Part shown: one piece after another, positions 34,710-43,639 of the stretch | How the letters are laid out: each line of letters starts with the position of its first letter | Position numbering within the stretch: position 1 is the first letter of the stretch | Assembly: GCF_005938215.1 (NCBI RefSeq) | Contig: NZ_VCPD01000001.1 | Location: 558,001 to 622,000 of the forward strand | Source of the DNA: Ruegeria sediminis | Lineage (GTDB): Bacteria; Pseudomonadota; Alphaproteobacteria; Rhodobacterales; Rhodobacteraceae | DNA: 64,000 nt | Direction: 5' to 3' | Program-made: the position numbers and the translations under genes | Notes under the pieces: model-generated | Seen by the model: the letters and a program-made list of their open reading frames with translations, nothing else | Database searches by the model: none | Told to the model about the DNA's origin: nothing

Positions 34710-35624
34710 ATGATCGCGCCCCGCCGTTTCCTGCCTTCGATCTCGTCCCTGCTTGCGCTCGAAGCGGTGGACCGGCTCGGCAGCGCCTCGGCGGCGGCCG
34801 AGGAACTGTCGCTGACCCAAAGCGCCATCAGCCGCCAGTTGAAGGTGATGGAGGAACAACTGGGCGTCGCCCTGATCCAGCGGACGCAGATGCGGCTGCA
34901 GCTGACGCCGGCGGCAAGGGAATACGTCGAAACCGCCCGCGCGGCGTTGCAGCAACTGGCGCAGGCGTCACTCAAGCTCAAGGCGAACCCGACCGGCGGC
35001 TCGCTGCACCTGTCCATCCTGCCCGCCTTCGGGATGCACTGGCTGGCCCCGCGCCTGCAGGATTTCGCGCGGCGGCACCCCGAGGTGACGGTAAACCTGA
35101 GCACGCGCCTGAAGCCCTTCGATTTCGCCGCCGAGCCCTTCGACGCGGCGATCCATTTCGGCCGCAGGGACTGGGCCGGGGTGAACCACCTGCGGATCAT
35201 GCGCGAAGAGGTGGTTCCGGTCTGCGCGCCGGACCTTGCGCAGGATGCGGACGGCCCGGACTGGCTGCTGACCGCGCCCCTGCTGCATCTGGACACGCGG
35301 CCCGACGCCTGGGAGCGGTGGTTCGCCGCGCAGGGGCTGGACGCGCCGGGCCTGCGCGGGATGCTGTTCGACCAGTTCTCGACGATGATTCAGGCGACGA
35401 TCCACGGCCTGGGCGTGGCGCTGCTGCCCAGCTACCTGATCACGGCCGAGTTGGAAACCGGCCGTCTGGTCCCGGCCTGGCGGGGACCGGCCGTCAGCCT
35501 TGGCGACTACTACCTCGTCTGGCCGCAGGACCGTGCGGAACCGGCGCCGCTGGCTTCGTTTCGCAGGTGGTTGGAGGGACAGTTGCCGGAATCCTCTGCG
35601 GACGTGCCGCGGGAGAGGGGGTAG
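34710..35624 (+). CDS. LysR-family regulator, GcvA-like
   Basis: 304 residues from ATG 34710 (MIAPRRFLPSISSLLALEAV), selected because GAGGAT lies 8 bases upstream. HTH: SASAAAEELSLTQSAISRQL. Effector-binding domain from about residue 95. It is divergent from the aminotransferase-E1-FabD-like operon and is its probable regulator. The stop codon lies inside a GC-rich hairpin (35616-35632). Confidence 0.9.
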   Translation: MIAPRRFLPSISSLLALEAVDRLGSASAAAEELSLTQSAISRQLKVMEEQLGVALIQRTQMRLQLTPAAREYVETARAALQQLAQASLKLKANPTGGSLHLSILPAFGMHWLAPRLQDFARRHPEVTVNLSTRLKPFDFAAEPFDAAIHFGRRDWAGVNHLRIMREEVVPVCAPDLAQDADGPDWLLTAPLLHLDTRPDAWERWFAAQGLDAPGLRGMLFDQFSTMIQATIHGLGVALLPSYLITAELETGRLVPAWRGPAVSLGDYYLVWPQDRAEPAPLASFRRWLEGQLPESSADVPRERG

Positions 35625-35632
35625 CGCCCCCT
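35616..35632 (+). terminator. Stop-codon-overlapping hairpin after the LysR gene
   Basis: AGGGGG-TAGCG-CCCCCT forms a 6-bp stem with a 5-base loop that includes the TAG stop of the LysR gene. A T-run is lacking, so termination strength is uncertain. Confidence 0.4.
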
Positions 35633-35997
35633 GCTGACTGAATTGCGGTGATCAAGACGAAGGAAGAAGGTCGAGCACTACCTGGAAAGTTGGCAAGTTT
35701 TCCTGGGCGCGGCTCCAATCCCATAGCGGAACGGACGTCAGCAGGCACCGGGCTTCACGGCGAACAATTCGAAAAAGTTGTTGAACCCGTGGGGTCAAAT
35801 CTTCTTATCATTCTTGTGAAACGATCGCTGGTCACGGAGAATTCAGTACCGATGAAGAAGCGAAGCTGTGCTTGGCACTCAACAAAAGTCCGTCTGGTGC
35901 AGGCCTGTTTCACCGCCAACCTCCGCAATTGCCGTGAAGCCCGCAACGCCGGTCGGAATGCAGATGCGTTGCGCTTGCGACGCGAGAAGTCGATCTG
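35633..35997. other. Lower-GC intergenic stretch, no recognised gene
   Basis: About 365 bases, noticeably more AT-rich than the flanks. One open frame runs to the next start codon but encodes nothing recognisable and has no good ribosome binding site. It may hold the promoter of the extensin-like gene or be a relic of past insertion. Confidence 0.4.
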
Positions 35998-36777
35998 ATG
36001 CGGGTTTTGGTCGCCTCATTGATGCTTTGCGCAAACATGGCGGGTGCCGAACCGGATTGCGCCGAAAGTCCGCTCGCGCATCCGTCCCACCTTCTTGCGT
36101 ATGAGCCGGTTGGCGGCGCTGCCATGCTTCCAGGAGAGGCATCCGCGACAGTCGCCGCTGCACCTTGGCAAGAGGTCGTGATTTCACCGAGGCCCGCGCT
36201 GCGGCCCTGCAAGTTTCGCAATTTCGCCCTTGGACGTGAACGTATGCGCCAGCGCGGTGCGGTGTGTGGCGATTGGACGATTTTGGGTGAGACACTCAAG
36301 TCTTTTTCAGGGAAATATCGAGGATGCGGAATTGCCGACCCTGTTCGGGTCCGCAGGGTTTCCGACGTCTACCTCAGCCAGCTTGCGCTGATGGATTGCA
36401 TGACTGCGGTTACGCTCAAGACGTGGATCGAAACCACGGCCAAACCTGCTTTTGCGGACCAAGGCGGTGGCTTGAAGGGCCTGCGTCTGGCCGGGCACTA
36501 TTCCTGCCGGACGCAGAACAACCTGCCTCGCGCCCGAATTTCCGAGCATGCCAGGGGCCGGGCAATCGACATATCCGCCTTTGTGCTGTGGGACGGCACC
36601 GAGATCACCGTTGGCAACGGGTGGAACGCAGAAGACTCGGGCGACGTTTTGCGCAAGCTGCACGCCGGCGCTTGCGGTCTGTTTGGCACGGTGCTGGGCC
36701 CGAACTCGGATCGGTTTCACAAGGGGCACTTTCATTTCGATACGGCCCGTCGCCGCAGCGGCCCTCTCTGCCGATGA
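35998..36777 (+). CDS. Extensin-like family exported protein
   Basis: 259 residues with a signal peptide (MRVLVASLMLCANMAGA). Residues about 90-255 match the extensin-like C-terminal family PF06904: CGIADPVRVRRV, a DCMTAVTLKTWIE segment, HYSCRTQNNLPRARISEHAR, GRAIDISAF and the final HKGHFHFDTARR. The conserved His/Asp residues resemble the D-Ala-D-Ala carboxypeptidase (VanY/M15) metal site, so a peptidoglycan-related periplasmic role is likely. Stand-alone gene. Confidence 0.87.
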   Translation: MRVLVASLMLCANMAGAEPDCAESPLAHPSHLLAYEPVGGAAMLPGEASATVAAAPWQEVVISPRPALRPCKFRNFALGRERMRQRGAVCGDWTILGETLKSFSGKYRGCGIADPVRVRRVSDVYLSQLALMDCMTAVTLKTWIETTAKPAFADQGGGLKGLRLAGHYSCRTQNNLPRARISEHARGRAIDISAFVLWDGTEITVGNGWNAEDSGDVLRKLHAGACGLFGTVLGPNSDRFHKGHFHFDTARRRSGPLCR

Positions 36778-36812
36778 CGGCCTTGGACCACCGGCACCGC
36801 CCGTGATGCGAA

Positions 36813-36832
36813 CGGCGGGCAGGAGCCCGCCG
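36813..36832. terminator. GC-rich bidirectional terminator-like hairpin
   Basis: CGGCGGGC-AGGA-GCCCGCCG makes a perfect 8-bp stem in the 63-base gap between two convergent genes. No strong T-run follows on either strand. Confidence 0.5.
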
Positions 36833-36840
36833 CCGCCCCC

Positions 36841-37998
36841 TCACACGTCCATCGACCGCGCGATCAGTTCCTTCATCACCTCGTTGGTGCCGCCATAGAT
36901 CATCTGCACGCGGGCGTCGGCGTAGAGGCGGGCGATGGGGTATTCCATCATGAAGCCGTAGCCGCCGAACAGTTGCAGGCATTCGTTCATGATCTCGTTC
37001 TGCACCTCTGAACCCCAGTATTTCACCATCGACGCGGTGGCGGCGTCCAGTTGCCCCTGTTCCAGCTTGGCGATGCAGTCGTTGACGAAGCTGCGCAGAA
37101 CCTCGGCCTTGGTCTTGCATTCGGCCAGCTTGAAGCGGGTGTTCTGGAAATCCATCACCCGCTGGCCGAAGGCCTTGCGCTCCTGCACGTATTTCACCGT
37201 CTCGGCGATGGCGAAGTCGATCGCGCCCAGCGCCATGATGCCGATGGTCAAACGCTCCCACGGCAGCTGTTTCATCAGCTGGTAGAATCCCTGCCCCTCT
37301 TCCGGCCCGATCAGGTTGGTCATCGGCACCTTCACGTCCTCGAAGAACAGCTCGGCGGTGTCGTTGGCCTTCATGCCCAGCTTCTTGAGGTTGCGGCCCC
37401 GGCGGAAGCCTTCGGCGCCCTCGGTTTCCACGGCGATCAGCGAGACGCCCTTGGCGCCCTGCCCCTTGTCGGTCTTGGCCACCACGATGACCAGGTCGGC
37501 GCTCTGGCCGTTGGTGATGAAGATCTTGGAGCCGTTGATCCGGTAGCTGTTGCCGTCCTTCTCGGCGGTGGTGCGCACCGCCTGCAGGTCGGACCCGGTT
37601 CCGGGCTCGGTCATGGCGATGGCGCCGACCATCTCGCCCGAGGCCAGCTTGGGCAGCCATTTCGCCTTTTGGTCGTCGCTGCCATAGGCGGTGATGTAAT
37701 GGGTCACGATGGACTGGATGCCATAGCCCCAGCCCGCGTCCCCGCGCGAGGTCTGTTCGTAGATGGTCACGGCGTCAAAGCCCATGCCGCCGCCGACCCC
37801 GCCGAATTCCTCGGGGATCGATCCGGCCATCAGGCCGGTTTCGCCGGCCTTGCGCCAGAACGCCCTGTCGACCACGCCGTTGTCGACCCAGGCTTCGATG
37901 TTCGGCACGAGTTCGTCGTCCAGAAAACGGCCCGCCATCTCGGAGAACATCCGGTGCTCGTCGGTGACCCACGATGCGGTGCTGGTGAAAAGAGACAT
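36841..37998 (-). CDS. Acyl-CoA dehydrogenase
   Basis: 385 residues from ATG 37998 (MSLFTSTASWVTDEHRMF). FAD-dependent acyl-CoA dehydrogenase motifs: GAIAMTEPGTGSDLQAVRTT, FITNGQSADLVIVVAKTD and the C-terminal LFGGYGFMMEYPIARLYADA. At the position of the MCAD catalytic Glu the sequence reads IYGGTNEV (Gly), so the base is probably in the other helix, as in isovaleryl-CoA-type enzymes. It lies 106 bases downstream of the TIGR03084 gene on the same strand and probably works with the carboxylase operon, like AtuD/LiuA. Confidence 0.9.
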   Translation of the reverse strand: MSLFTSTASWVTDEHRMFSEMAGRFLDDELVPNIEAWVDNGVVDRAFWRKAGETGLMAGSIPEEFGGVGGGMGFDAVTIYEQTSRGDAGWGYGIQSIVTHYITAYGSDDQKAKWLPKLASGEMVGAIAMTEPGTGSDLQAVRTTAEKDGNSYRINGSKIFITNGQSADLVIVVAKTDKGQGAKGVSLIAVETEGAEGFRRGRNLKKLGMKANDTAELFFEDVKVPMTNLIGPEEGQGFYQLMKQLPWERLTIGIMALGAIDFAIAETVKYVQERKAFGQRVMDFQNTRFKLAECKTKAEVLRSFVNDCIAKLEQGQLDAATASMVKYWGSEVQNEIMNECLQLFGGYGFMMEYPIARLYADARVQMIYGGTNEVMKELIARSMDV

Positions 37999-38104
37999 GT
38001 TGCGTTGCTCCAAGCTGAGATTGCCCGCAGGCTACAATCGCCGCCGATTCAAGCCAATCCGAGTGACGCGGCGTCCTGACCGCGCAACGCAACGTCCTTT
38101 GGTC

Positions 38105-38896
38105 TCAGCCGCCGGTCCTGTGGCGCGCGCCCATGGCCGGCGGCGTCTCGGGACCGCCCGCAAAGCACTGGGCGATCGACATCCATTCGGCCGCGATGGG
38201 GCCTTCGACCCGCAGCGACGTGTCGGCGATGTTGCGGGTCTGCGCGACCACGCGCGCGAAATCGACCGCCGGGCCGCTGATCCGGTTCTCGCCGGGCTCG
38301 CCGTATTCCCAACGCGCGCCCGATGGCGCGGTCAGCTCCAGCCGGGGCATGACCTCGGGCGCGTCGCGGCCATGCACCTTAAAGGACCAGCCAAAGGTGT
38401 TCACCCCCAGCACCACGATGTTCCTGATCCTGTCCGTCTCCCACCGCTCGACCCCGAGGATGTCGAACACTTCCTGCCCGTGGGCCCAGGTCTCCATCTG
38501 CCGCGCGGTGATGGAGGAACGCACCGACATCTCGGGGCCGGCCCATTTCACCCGGCGACGTGGGTCGAGCCGGGCCCAGCTTTCGCCCATCTGCGTGTAA
38601 AGCGACCGCCAGGCCGCGCGCAGGTCCTCGCCCCGCTCGGGGACCATCGCGTTTTCGGTGGCGCGGAACCCGCTGGACCGGATGCCAGCAAAGGTTTCGG
38701 CGACGCGCGCCTGAAACGCGGTCTCGTCGGTCAGCGACAGTTCGGCCATCCCGTTCCAGAAATGCAGGTGAACCAACACGTCGTTCAGCGTCCAGCCCTT
38801 GAACTGGGTCACCGTATCCCACTGATCGCCGGTCACGTTTGCCAGAACCGCGTGCAGCGCCTCGCTTTCCTCCAGGAAATCCCGTGCCTGTTCCAT
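38105..38896 (-). CDS. TIGR03084-type DinB-like metal-binding protein
   Basis: 263 residues from ATG 38896 (MEQARDFLEESEALHAVLAN), two bases after the nitronate monooxygenase stop codon. Residues 1-150 are the mycothiol maleylpyruvate isomerase N-terminal/DinB-like helix bundle with metal-ligand His in LVHLHFWNGMAE and ETWAHGQEVFD. The C-terminal half is a small wHTH/SCP-like domain. The TIGR03084 family is often found beside acyl-CoA carboxylase/AtuA genes. Activity is unknown. Proteobacteria usually lack mycothiol, so the thiol partner, if any, is different. Confidence 0.75.
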   Translation of the reverse strand: MEQARDFLEESEALHAVLANVTGDQWDTVTQFKGWTLNDVLVHLHFWNGMAELSLTDETAFQARVAETFAGIRSSGFRATENAMVPERGEDLRAAWRSLYTQMGESWARLDPRRRVKWAGPEMSVRSSITARQMETWAHGQEVFDILGVERWETDRIRNIVVLGVNTFGWSFKVHGRDAPEVMPRLELTAPSGARWEYGEPGENRISGPAVDFARVVAQTRNIADTSLRVEGPIAAEWMSIAQCFAGGPETPPAMGARHRTGG

Positions 38897-38898
38897 CC

Positions 38899-40029
38899 CT
38901 ACTCCTCCAAGGTGGCCATCAGCCGCTCGGCGGCGTCCAGATAGTCCTGCTTGAATTCCTGAACGACCGCTCCGGCCGAGGTCATCCGGTTCATCAGCCC
39001 GACCCCCTGTCCGACCCAGTAGGTCGCCAGATCGGCCGCGCCTTCGTGCCCGCCTTCGGCCAGCTTCTCGATCTTGCCCAGCGCCGGTTCCGAAATCAGC
39101 GACTGCAGCGGCATCGGCAGCGGATCGGGACCGCCCGCCTCCCACGCCTCGGTCCAGGCCGAACGCAGCTGGCGCGAGGTCTTGCCGGTGCGCGACCGCG
39201 ACCGGATCGTGTCGGAGCAGGAGGCCGCCAGCATCTTGTCCTTGATCCGCTGGCCCGGCTCGCCCTCGGCCGTGGTCAGCCAGACCGACCCGCACCAGGC
39301 CCCCGCCGCGCCCATCGCCACGGCTGCGGCCATCTGGCGGCCGGTGACGATGCCGCCCGCCGCCAAAACCGGCGTGTCGCCCGCGACCGACACCACCTCG
39401 GGCACCAGCACCATCGTCGAGACCTCGCCGCAATGACCGCCGGCCTCGCCGCCTGCGGCCACCAGGATGTCCACCCCGGCGGCGATCTGCCGCTCGGCAT
39501 GTTTCTTCGATCCCACCAGCGCGGCCACGGTCACGCCGGCCTCGCGGGCGCGGTCCAGCATGATCTGCGGCGGCGTGCCCAGCGCGTTGGCGATCAGCCG
39601 GACCGGAAAGGAAAACGCCACGTCCAGCATCTCCTCCGCGCCCGCGGTGTTGAGGTTGTGCGAGACATGCAACAGCGCCCTGCGCCGTTCGGCAAGGTCA
39701 TCCGCGGGAACGCCGTTCCGGGCCAGAACGCTTTCCACGAACTCCAGATGCTCGCGCGGCAGCGCGCCCAGCAGTTGCTCGTCCGACGGGCCGCCCTCCT
39801 CCTGCCGCTGCAGCGAGGTGGGCACGATCAGATCGACGCCATAGGGTTTGCCGCCACAATGGGCGTCGATCCATTCCAATTCGGTCCTCAACTGGTCGGG
39901 CGTGTAAAGCACCGCCCCGAACACGCCCATTCCGCCCGCGCGGCTGACGGCGGCCACCACGTCGCGGCAATGGCTGAAGGCGAAAAGCGGGAATTCGATG
40001 CCGAGCTTCCGGCAGAGGGCCGAGTTCAT
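38899..40029 (-). CDS. Nitronate monooxygenase-family flavoprotein
   Basis: 376 residues; a TIM-barrel FMN enzyme. Conserved parts: GIEFPLFAFSHCRDVVAAVS, VAAGGEAGGHCGEVSTMVLV with the His of the class, TPVLAAGGIVTGRQMAAAVA and GAWCGSVWLTTAEG. Family members oxidise alkyl nitronates, but many act as enoyl reductases or have unknown activity. Here, inside an acyl-CoA carboxylase operon (4 bases after the biotin carboxylase gene), an acyl-CoA or terpenoid substrate is as likely as a nitronate. Confidence 0.85.
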   Translation of the reverse strand: MNSALCRKLGIEFPLFAFSHCRDVVAAVSRAGGMGVFGAVLYTPDQLRTELEWIDAHCGGKPYGVDLIVPTSLQRQEEGGPSDEQLLGALPREHLEFVESVLARNGVPADDLAERRRALLHVSHNLNTAGAEEMLDVAFSFPVRLIANALGTPPQIMLDRAREAGVTVAALVGSKKHAERQIAAGVDILVAAGGEAGGHCGEVSTMVLVPEVVSVAGDTPVLAAGGIVTGRQMAAAVAMGAAGAWCGSVWLTTAEGEPGQRIKDKMLAASCSDTIRSRSRTGKTSRQLRSAWTEAWEAGGPDPLPMPLQSLISEPALGKIEKLAEGGHEGAADLATYWVGQGVGLMNRMTSAGAVVQEFKQDYLDAAERLMATLEE

Positions 40030-40033
40030 CCGG

Positions 40034-42004
40034 TCATTCCTCCTCGATCTCGATCATCACCTCGCCCGAGGCCAGTTGCTGCCCCGCCGCGACATGCACC
40101 GCCTTCACGACCCCCGCGGCCGAGGCGGTGATCTGGTGCTGCATCTTCATCGCCTCCAGAACCGCCAGCTTGCCGCCCCTGGCCACGGTCGCGCCGGGCG
40201 CCACCTCGACCGCCAGCACCAGCCCCGGCATCGGCGCCGTCACGCGCCCGCCGCCTGCGCGCGCCTCGTCCTGCGACCCGGCGCGTAGCCGACGGAACGC
40301 AAGGCGCCGGGCACCCACGGCAATCTGCACCGCGTCGCCGGCGACGCGCGCCACCGCCTCGACCCGGTGCCCGTCGATCCGGGCGCTCAGGTCGTTACCG
40401 TTCACCGCAAGTTCAACGTCGAAAACCGCCTCGCCGATCCCGACGCTCCATCCGCCGGGAAAGGCGCCGACCGTCGCGTCGATCCGCCGGTCCCCCTCGG
40501 CCAGCGTCAGCCCGCGCGGCAACAGCGGCGCGCTGGACCAGCCGAGCTGATCGGCCGAGACGTAGCCCGCCCGCGCCAGCGCCGCGTCGCGGTCATGCTG
40601 CATCAAGGCGGCGACGGCCAGCGCGGTGTCCCGCGGGCGCGTCTCGGCGGCGGGGAACCCTTCGGGATAGACCTGGTCGAGCAGCCCTGTCGTGGCCTCG
40701 CCCGCAGTGAATTTCTCCTGCCCCAGCACGTCGGCCAGGAACTCGGCATTTGTCACCGTACCCAGAAGCACCGTTTCCCTGACCGCACGGATCAGCCGTG
40801 TCCGCGCGACCTCGCGCGTCGGGCCGTGGGCGATGATCTTGGCCAGCATCGGGTCGTAGAAGGGTGAGATCTCCTGCCCTTCGACGATGCCCGCATCGAT
40901 GCGGATGCCGGGGCCCGTCGCGGGCCGCCACAGGTCCACCGGGCCGGTCGCGGGCAGGTAACCGTTGGCCGGGTCCTCGGCATAGAGCCGAACCTCGATG
41001 GCGTGGCCGTCGAGGCGCACCTCGTCCTGCGTCACCGGCAGCGGCGAACCCTGCGCGACGGCAATCTGCATCGCCACCAGATCGAGCCCGGTAATCATCT
41101 CGGTCACGGGGTGTTCGACCTGCAGCCGCGTGTTCATTTCGAGGAAATAAAACGCGCCCGACGCGTCCAGCAGGAACTCCACCGTTCCCGCACCGCGATA
41201 GGCCACCGCCCGCGCCGCCTCGACCGCCGCCGTGCCCATGCGGGCGCGCAGCTCGGGCGTCATGACGGGGCATGGGGCCTCTTCCACCACCTTCTGATGC
41301 CGGCGCTGCACCGAACAGTCGCGCTCGCCCAGATGGACGATGTTGCCGTGGGCGTCGGCAAAGACCTGAATCTCGACATGGCGCGGCAGGGTGATGGCCC
41401 GCTCAAGGATCAGCTCGTCCGAGCCGAAGGCGTTCGCCGCCTCGGAACGCGCGGCGGCCAGCGCCGCCGCCAGGTCCGCGCCGTTGCGCACGACCCGCAT
41501 TCCGCGCCCGCCGCCGCCCGCAGCGGCCTTGACCATCAGCGGAAAGCCGATCTTTTGCGCCGCCGCCGTCAGGGCCGCGTCCGACTGGTCCTCGCCCTCG
41601 TATCCCGGCACGCAGGGCACCCCGGCGGCGATCATCAGGCGCTTGGCCTCGGCCTTGTTGCCCATGACGCGGATCGCCTCCGGCCCGGGCCCGATGAAGG
41701 TCAGACCCGCCGCCTCGACCGCACGGGCGAATTCCGCGTTCTCGGACAGGAACCCGTAGCCCGGATGGATCGCCCCCGCGCCGGTTTCCCGTGCCGCGGC
41801 GATGATCCTTGCGCCGTCCAGATAGCTGTCGCCGACCGGCCCTTCGCCGATCCAGACCGCCGCATCCGCCAGCGCGACATGCGGTGCCTTGGCGTCCGCC
41901 GTGGTATGGACGGCCACCGTGCGCAGCCCCATCTCGCGGGCCGTGCGGATCACCCGCGCGGCGATCTCGCCCCGGTTGGCCACAAGTATCGTGTCGAACG
42001 CCAT
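40034..42004 (-). CDS. Acyl-CoA carboxylase biotin-carboxylase/biotin-carrier subunit (AtuF/LiuD-like)
   Basis: 656 residues from ATG 42004 (MAFDTILVANRGEIAARVIR). Biotin carboxylase domain (1 to about 450) with the glycine-rich ATP loop KAAAGGGGRGMRVV and the ERDCSVQRRHQKVVEEAP catalytic segment. The C-terminal carrier domain has the biotinylation motif VLEAMKMQHQI with the target Lys. It carboxylates biotin with bicarbonate and ATP. With the carboxyltransferase gene ending 2 bases upstream it forms a two-subunit carboxylase of methylcrotonyl-CoA/geranyl-CoA type. Confidence 0.93.
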   Translation of the reverse strand: MAFDTILVANRGEIAARVIRTAREMGLRTVAVHTTADAKAPHVALADAAVWIGEGPVGDSYLDGARIIAAARETGAGAIHPGYGFLSENAEFARAVEAAGLTFIGPGPEAIRVMGNKAEAKRLMIAAGVPCVPGYEGEDQSDAALTAAAQKIGFPLMVKAAAGGGGRGMRVVRNGADLAAALAAARSEAANAFGSDELILERAITLPRHVEIQVFADAHGNIVHLGERDCSVQRRHQKVVEEAPCPVMTPELRARMGTAAVEAARAVAYRGAGTVEFLLDASGAFYFLEMNTRLQVEHPVTEMITGLDLVAMQIAVAQGSPLPVTQDEVRLDGHAIEVRLYAEDPANGYLPATGPVDLWRPATGPGIRIDAGIVEGQEISPFYDPMLAKIIAHGPTREVARTRLIRAVRETVLLGTVTNAEFLADVLGQEKFTAGEATTGLLDQVYPEGFPAAETRPRDTALAVAALMQHDRDAALARAGYVSADQLGWSSAPLLPRGLTLAEGDRRIDATVGAFPGGWSVGIGEAVFDVELAVNGNDLSARIDGHRVEAVARVAGDAVQIAVGARRLAFRRLRAGSQDEARAGGGRVTAPMPGLVLAVEVAPGATVARGGKLAVLEAMKMQHQITASAAGVVKAVHVAAGQQLASGEVMIEIEEE

Positions 42005-42006
42005 GC

Positions 42007-43626
42007 TCAGAACCTCGCCACGCCGTAGGAGCCCGGCTTGACCCTGCGGGCGCGGCCTTCCAGGCTGGTTTCGAGGCAGAAGCCCAGCACCCGCCGCGTG
42101 TCGCGCGGGTCGATGACGCCGTGATCCAGGCACCGGCCCGAGGTGTGGAACGCCCCCGCCTGCCGGTCGAAATGCGCGGCGATCATCGCGCTTTGTTTGG
42201 CGAGCCGGTCCTCGTCGATCTCCTCGCCCTTGCGTCTGGCCCCGGCGCGGGCGACCATCGCCATGGTTCCGGCGGCCTGTTCGCCGCCCATCACGCCGGT
42301 CGTGGCATTCGGCCAGGCGAACAGGAAATCGGGCTCGTAGGCATAGCCGGACATGCCGTAGTTCCCGGCCCCGAAGCTCGCCCCGATATAAAGCGTGATG
42401 CGCGGCACATCGACCGAAGTGACCGCCTGGATCATCTTGGCCCCGTGCTTGATCATGCCCGCCTGCTCGTATTGCGTGCCGACCATGTAGCCGGTGGTGT
42501 TGTTCAGGAAGATCAGCGGAATATCCGCCTGCCCGCACAGCTGGATGAACTGCGCCGCCTTTGTCGCGCCCGCCGGGTCGATGGGGCCGTTGTTGCCGAT
42601 GATCCCCACCGAAATGCCGTTGACCGCTGCCTGAAGGCAGACCGTCGAGACGCCGTAGAGCGGTTTGAAATCCTCGAACTCCGAGCCGTCCACGATCCGC
42701 GCCACCACCTCGCGCACATCGTAGGGAATCCGGTAGTCGGTCGGCACCAGACCGGCGATGTCGTCGATGTCATGGCGCGGCTCGGCAAAGGCGTGGGCGG
42801 CGCGCGGCGGCAGCGACTTGTTCCAGTCGAGCCGGGCGATCACGTCGCGGGCGATCTCGACCCCGTGGGCGTCGTCCTCGGCCAGGTATTCCACCAGCCC
42901 CGAGGTCGATGCGTGCATCTCGGAGCCGCCAAGGTCGCGGTCGTCGGCCTTTTCGCCGGTCGCGGCATGAACCAGCGCGGCCCCGGCCAAGGCGGCCATG
43001 CCGTTCTTCTTGACCCCGATCACGTAGTCGGCCAGTCCCGGCATATAGGCGCCGCCCGCCGTCGACGGCCCGTGCAGCACGGCAAGGTTCGGCAGCCCCG
43101 CCGCCGACAGGCGGGCGAGGTTGCGGAACAGCCTGCCGCCCTTGGCCCAGAATTCGACCTTGTATTCCATCAGGTTGGCCCCGGCGCTTTCCACCAGATG
43201 CACGAAGGGCAGGTTCTGCCGCAGCGCCATCTCCTGCGCCGACAGGAAGGCCGCGGCGGTCATCTCGGCCATCGCGCCGGCCTTGATGCCGCTGTCATCG
43301 ACCACGACCATGCAGCGCGCGCCCGCGATGAAACCGATCCCGATGATGACCGAGGCTCCGGGCACCGATGCCTCGGGGTCATCGCTGTCGACCATGTATC
43401 CGGCCAGGCTGTGCAGTTGCAAAAACGGCATCCCCGGGTCCAGAAGCCGCGCCAGCCGGTCGCGCGGAGTGATCTGGCCGCGCGCCTCCATCCGTTCGCG
43501 GCGCTTCTCGGACAGGGCGGCGGGCCGCGCCTCGAGGTCGCGCAACTCCTGCACCAGCGCCAGCATGTCGGCCCGGTTCCGGGCAAAGGTTTCGCTGTCT
43601 CGGACAACCTGGCTGACAAATCCCAT
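42007..43626 (-). CDS. Acyl-CoA carboxylase carboxyltransferase subunit (AtuC/LiuB-like)
   Basis: 539 residues, full length for MCC/GCC beta subunits. Oxyanion-hole and CoA-binding features: SPGA-type GASVIIGIGFIAGARCMVVV, STAGGAYMPGLADYVIG and a C-terminal ASFGAGNYGMSGYAYEPDFL segment. Transfers the carboxyl group from biotin to an unsaturated acyl-CoA. Gly/Ala choice at the geranyl-versus-methylcrotonyl selectivity position cannot be judged without alignment. AtuA lies 13 bases upstream. Confidence 0.92.
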   Translation of the reverse strand: MGFVSQVVRDSETFARNRADMLALVQELRDLEARPAALSEKRRERMEARGQITPRDRLARLLDPGMPFLQLHSLAGYMVDSDDPEASVPGASVIIGIGFIAGARCMVVVDDSGIKAGAMAEMTAAAFLSAQEMALRQNLPFVHLVESAGANLMEYKVEFWAKGGRLFRNLARLSAAGLPNLAVLHGPSTAGGAYMPGLADYVIGVKKNGMAALAGAALVHAATGEKADDRDLGGSEMHASTSGLVEYLAEDDAHGVEIARDVIARLDWNKSLPPRAAHAFAEPRHDIDDIAGLVPTDYRIPYDVREVVARIVDGSEFEDFKPLYGVSTVCLQAAVNGISVGIIGNNGPIDPAGATKAAQFIQLCGQADIPLIFLNNTTGYMVGTQYEQAGMIKHGAKMIQAVTSVDVPRITLYIGASFGAGNYGMSGYAYEPDFLFAWPNATTGVMGGEQAAGTMAMVARAGARRKGEEIDEDRLAKQSAMIAAHFDRQAGAFHTSGRCLDHGVIDPRDTRRVLGFCLETSLEGRARRVKPGSYGVARF

Positions 43627-43639
43627 CGTTCCCTCTCCG

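Noticed and set aside
35648..35998. A 116-codon plus-strand frame before the extensin-like gene
   Set aside because: GTG- or ATG-start without ribosome site, no recognisable domain; left as intergenic.
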